From Cardiocondyla obscurior (lineage: Eukaryota; Arthropoda; Insecta; Hymenoptera; Formicidae), in contig NC_091866.1 in assembly GCF_019399895.1 (NCBI RefSeq), positions 7,073,308 through 7,137,307 on the forward strand: a stretch of 64,000 nucleotides of DNA. Reading direction: 5' to 3'. Under the pieces are notes generated by a model that did not search any database, was not told where the DNA came from, and worked only from the letters and a program-made list of their open reading frames with translations. Position 1 is the first letter of the stretch. Each line of letters opens with the position of its first letter. Shown piece after piece: positions 60,591 to 64,000 of the stretch. A program made the position numbers and the translations under genes.

Positions 60591-62017
60591 GTCAAAGAAT
60601 AGAGCCCGAAATTCGGCCGGTCACCGTAAACTTAGATAGGCATAGTCATGTACCTACAATTTAGGTGAAATTAAATAATCAAAGTCAGAACGCGACCTTT
60701 ATGTTAGATACAGGTTCAGGACCGAATATAATTAAAAAAAATTTAATTTCCGGCAAAATTAAAATTGATTATGGAAATATTTTAAAATTAAACGGTATAA
60801 ATGATTATCCAGTCTATACTCTCGGTAGAGTAATAATTCCATTATTCAAAAAACAAGAAATCTTTCATATCGTATCAAAAGATTTTCCAATTTTTCAAGC
60901 CGGAATATTAGGTAATGATTTTTTCAAACAAACAAATTCACGAATAGACTATGCTGAGGGACATTTAGAAATATCAGGGGAAAGAATTTCGTTTTCGACC
61001 CCCGAAACAATTACCGTTCCACCGCAGGCCGAATCTCTATTCTTTGTACGAATTTCAAATCCAGAGATTGAGATCGGATATGTACCGCGAATGAAAGTCA
61101 TCCACGGAATTTATCTGGGAGATACCGTCGCCAGGAATAAAGACGGAAAGGCCTATCTGCATATAATAAGTACACTGAACGAACCCATTGAAGTTCAGGT
61201 ACCTACAATACAGTTACAACCATTAAGTAAAATGCAGGCGGAAAACATCGAGGGAAACAATGAAGAATGGCAGACCGTTGAAATGTCACGAGACTCCGGG
61301 GTTAAACAAACCCATGACGGAGTAAATCAAGATAGCAACGATCTCTGTCATCAGGATTTCCTCGATGGAAAGATTCTTGAAGACAATATCCAAAGAAAAA
61401 ATAAAATAAAAACTACGCAGGAGAAGGATGCAAAGACATCGCCTGGTAGAAAATTAACCACGCAGGAGAAGGATGCAAAGACATCGCCTGGTGGGGACCT
61501 CAATAAATCTAAAAAAGGGGGAAATTTCCAAACCCCGTCCAAGAATGAAAAATATAAAAATTCACTTACCCAGGAGAAGGATGCCAAGACATCGCCGGGA
61601 AGTGAAATAAATAAAGAGGTAAATCTCCAAGCCTCATTAAAAGAATCTAAAAGTTCCAGAGATTCTAATCCTGTCAATCGCGAGAAGGGAAATTTCCAAA
61701 CCTCACTGTGCGATACGACTTCCTCCAAATCTAAAAAGGATCTTTTAAAAATGATAAAAGAATTAAAATTTCCGCGAGTCAAAGAACCCGGAAATAATAG
61801 AGATACTTCCTCTCATATTACCTTCGAAGAATTAGCGAAGAAGTTACATTCATACGATAAATGTAAAATTAATAATAATAAAAATCAATTAATGATTAAT
61901 AAACCGTCTTCAAGAATATCAGCCTGCATGGAAAAACAATCTCAACAAATAATAGAAGAATCCACGATTATCCGTCCAAATAAAAGAGAAAGAAAAGATA
62001 AAATACCTATCATCTAA
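60587..62017 (+). pseudogene. pro: Protease with long repeat-bearing C-terminal spacer, element B
   Basis: The frame starts with ATG at 60587, overlapping the gag stop, is interrupted by TAG at 60662-60664, and is then open to 62017. The active site is FMLDTGSGPNIIKKN (DTG), the second half GILGNDFF, and the post-protease linker GYVPRMKVIHGIYLGD is shared with element A. After about residue 200 (counting from 60665) there is no RT; instead a Lys/Ser-rich low-complexity spacer contains three copies of QEKDAKTSPG. The last residues, ERKDKIPII, align with element A's ERKDKIINLL, the start of its RT region, so the frame ends at a deletion joint. Without RT the protein would serve only to process Gag. 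Confidence 0.85.
61415..61600 (+). repeat. Three copies of a 33-bp in-frame repeat in the protease spacer
   Basis: Copies at 61415-61447, 61460-61492 and 61568-61600 encode TQEKDAKTSPG three times (residues 251, 266 and 302 from 60665). The first two are nearly identical in DNA; the third has two silent-type changes (gcaaag/gccaag and cctggt/ccggga). Confidence 0.9.
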
Positions 62018-62676
62018 CTCGGTCGTTCCTGGAGGCCAGAGTATTGGAGGTAGAGTCGCCCACATTATTTTGGGTGAAGCTAAAAAACGGGCAGGAGGAA
62101 CTGAACGAACTCCTGGAGTACCTCACCATGCGAATGAAAAGGATCGGGACGAAACTCACGCTGGCGCCCGATCATATCCACGTTGGAACCGTAGTCGCCG
62201 TGAAAGAGGGGAAACGATGGCAGCGAGGAATTATCACGGAGGTGACGTCTCATACAGACGTCACCATCCATTTGAAAGACTGGGGGCGAAAAATCCATTG
62301 CCCCAAGTTTGATTGCTGCCGCCTTGAAAATAGATTCAAGGAGCAGCCGTGGCAGGCCATCCCCTGCGGAGCGCATGGGATCCGGCCAATATCCCCCACC
62401 GGCTGGACGGAGCGGGACATTATCCTTACTCGGGCCCTGATTGAAAAGGAATGGGGGCATCTGAAGATCCGGCGGGCCTCGGGGGGAGAGTTCGCTGAAG
62501 TGGACTTTTCAATCCACCGGTCGGACGATTACCGGAGCCATGACCTAGCCCAGACGTTGGAACAGGCAGGAGCGGCATTAAGAAGCTCCAACGTCATAAT
62601 TAATCATGTTATAGGGCCAAACAATGTAATAGAACGGCAAGAATTTAGAAAAATAAGGTCCCCAGGACAATTGTAG
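62002..62676 (+). CDS. Retroelement-encoded extended Tudor domain protein of element B
   Basis: Third eTud protein. The frame is open from 62002 with no ATG in its N-terminal part; it overlaps the end of the protease frame by about 13 bases in the -1 frame, so expression may need frameshifting or splicing. The domain reads ARVLEVESPTLFWVKLKNG, then a helix (LLEYLTMRMKRI), KRWQRGI (core W plus Gln), LKDWGRK (in place of DYGN, aromatic retained as Trp), LENRFKEQPWQAIPC, and GWTERDIILTRALIEKEWG. The last part (SIHRSDDYRSHDLAQTLEQAG) is the closing part of the eTud fold. It aligns with both element-A proteins throughout, but codon use is far richer in G+C. The PWQAIPC stretch is very close to the TDRD signature. 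The ORF has no internal stop. Confidence 0.85.
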   Translation, partial: NTYHLTRSFLEARVLEVESPTLFWVKLKNGQEELNELLEYLTMRMKRIGTKLTLAPDHIHVGTVVAVKEGKRWQRGIITEVTSHTDVTIHLKDWGRKIHCPKFDCCRLENRFKEQPWQAIPCGAHGIRPISPTGWTERDIILTRALIEKEWGHLKIRRASGGEFAEVDFSIHRSDDYRSHDLAQTLEQAGAALRSSNVIINHVIGPNNVIERQEFRKIRSPGQL

Positions 62677-62821
62677 TAAAAACTTAAATAAATACCTTGT
62701 TAACCTTAAGTTTGCGTACCGATAATATTAGAACTCGATTAATTGATAAATAAGATAATAAGGCTATCATTTTTCCATACAACCAACAACCTAAATCCAA
62801 AAATTGCACATATATATATAC
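62677..62821. other. A+T-rich stretch after the Tudor ORF of element B
   Basis: 145 bp with no gene. It contains a short (TA)n (catatatatata) just before the G+C-rich tract. No polypurine tract and no copy of TGTTACGT is visible, so the 3' end of element B is not identified. Confidence 0.6.
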
Positions 62822-64000
62822 TGTGACGTGGCGGCTTCGGCTGCTTCGTCGCAGCTCCCCGCGGCCGTCACAAACGCAGCGGCGCTGGACGAGCCCAATA
62901 GCGTAGAAAGTAAAGAGGGGCGCGGGAATCTTCGGAGGACTCGTACTTGATTTTGAGGCGGTAATTAACGATCGCGGTACTGGATTCTGTTGCTATCGTA
63001 TGTTAACGAGAGTATCGGCCGTCCGCACCGCAAGAGGAGTGAAGGGAGCGGACCATGGGTGGAGGCGCGAGAATCCGGAAGAAAGGGTGACCGAATACGG
63101 GCCCGGGATGGGAGGCCACCCATCCCGAGGGCCTTGGAGGAAACCTACCGCCTACGCATCTCGACACTGGAATGGGACCTGCGAGGAGATTGGCACGACT
63201 GCAAGCTATCCAAAGCTCGCGCCAACCTATTAGTACCGATAGGGCTCTGTGAGGGCAGCGGCTCCCGCGGAAAATTGGCGGCGTGGCGCGCGGAAAAATC
63301 CGCGAGACGCGAGAGTGGGGATACGCCGGGCCTCGTGCCGAAAATTCGCGCGGTCCTCGCTCTCTTCCGTATAGACCGGCGTGTTAGACGGGCGATCGAC
63401 AGGGACTAACGGGCGATAGTAAGAGTGAGCGAGGACGATTAAAACGAGAGCGAGAGCGAGAGAGAGGGCGAGAGTGCGAGGGGAAACGAGGACGCCTCAG
63501 GAAGCCAGGGAGTGCTTATTCGGTGAGATTTTCCACCCGCATTGCGGAATTATTGCATTGTACAGCCCTTCGCCTCCCGGGGAGGCCGGCGCGGACTTGG
63601 ACGATACCCGGCCACATAAAACGGGCACGCGGGCCCGTTAGATTATTTTGGCGGACCCTTGTCGCGAGACAAGGACGTAACGTTAGTGAGTGGCAGCCAA
63701 CGGGCGTCCAAGGGCCGGTGACTGGGCCCCGCGAGACCTACCGGGACGGTTCGTTTGCGTTGGTTGATTCGATTGTATGTGAAGCTGTCGTCCGTCGCGT
63801 CCGCACGGAGAGCCCTCGGCAGCGGCCGAGGTCGGAAAAGCAACCACGCGGTCTCGTTTACGACGGGCGATCATACGCGTGAGTTCTTGGGTGTCGTTGC
63901 GTCCCGCGAAAACCCGCCGCGTGTACGGGAGGCGCGTGGCCGGCACCAAAACAGTCAGGGCCGGCGCTAGAGCTACGGGAGATATTCGGGGCGAATTAAT
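62822..64000. mobile_element. G+C-rich tract, probable edge of a third repetitive element
   Basis: Base composition changes abruptly at TGTGACGTGGCGGCTTCGG (62822), right after an A+T-rich spacer. TGTGACG resembles an LTR start (TG), and nothing here matches the element-B LTR. Short purine runs (gagcgagagcgagagagagg at about 63440) are present. Overlapping frames of 60-140 codons on both strands are what G+C-rich sequence gives by chance; none shows a recognisable motif, so I call no gene. The other end is outside the window. Confidence 0.35.

Larger units (their letters stand above)
56227..62821 (+). mobile_element. Element B: gag-protease-Tudor LTR element lacking RT, integrase and env
   Basis: Bounded on the left by the satellite junction and TGTTACGT, the inverted complement of ACGTAACA at its LTR end. 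Order: 2.7-kb LTR with its own ORF, tRNA-Pro primer site, gag with six CCHC knuckles, protease with a long C-terminal spacer, Tudor ORF. The protease reading frame matches element A up to RKDKI, which in A is the entry into RT; in B it ends four codons later and the Tudor frame starts at once. The whole RT-RNase H-integrase-env section is therefore missing. No 3' LTR is seen before the G+C-rich tract at 62822, so the right boundary is uncertain. Confidence 0.82.

Noticed and set aside
62990..63970. Several 60-140-codon ORFs on both strands in the G+C-rich tract
   Set aside because: Overlapping frames typical of high G+C; no motifs or start context.

Overview
The window is eukaryotic repeat DNA, almost certainly from an arthropod and most plausibly an insect. 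I see no ordinary single-copy host gene. The basis is the Ty3/gypsy (errantivirus-like) retroelements, an arthropod-virus-like envelope, retroviral-style splice signals and a large A+T-rich satellite. The order or species cannot be fixed from the sequence; Hymenoptera is a guess.

Layout. (1) 1-41919: one satellite array of about 365 head-to-tail monomers of 110-117 bp. Nearly every monomer carries the palindrome TGACGTCA, then CACGTAAC or the palindrome CACGTG, then an A-tract/T-tract. (2) 41920-42099: a small remnant of the 3' internal end of an element. (3) 42100-54745: element A, a 12.6-kb LTR retrotransposon with retrovirus-like order: LTR - gag - pro - RT/RNase H - integrase - env - tudor-1 - small ORF - tudor-2 - polypurine tract - LTR. 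Gag, pol and env are broken by stops and frameshifts; both tudor ORFs are intact. (4) 54746-56226: satellite again, diverged. (5) 56227 to about 62821: element B, a related but distinct element with an unusually long 5' LTR (2.7 kb), a perfect tRNA-Pro primer site, gag, protease and then directly a third Tudor-domain ORF. RT, RNase H, integrase and env are missing. (6) 62822-64000: a G+C-rich tract starting TGTGACG, probably the edge of a third element.

The main discovery candidate is the set of three extended-Tudor-domain proteins carried as accessory genes by two LTR retroelements. Tudor proteins of the TDRD type are core components of the animal piRNA pathway, which silences such elements. 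Tudor-carrying elements could therefore be captured piRNA-pathway antagonists or adaptors. That role is inference; the domain and its placement are visible in the sequence. Element B has lost all replication enzymes and env but keeps gag, protease and Tudor, which makes the accessory gene look more than incidental.

Supporting oddities are: a 271-codon ORF inside the element-B LTR whose start codon appears to be created by splicing; strong 3' splice sites directly before the ATG of env and of both tudor genes in element A, with consensus donors in its leader; and an envelope that resembles jingchuvirus (chuvirus) glycoproteins rather than the usual baculovirus-F-like errantivirus Env.

Sequence quality matters here. 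Homopolymer-length differences and one-base indels are common in the satellite and between the two LTRs of element A. Some frameshifts called below may be assembly errors rather than mutations.
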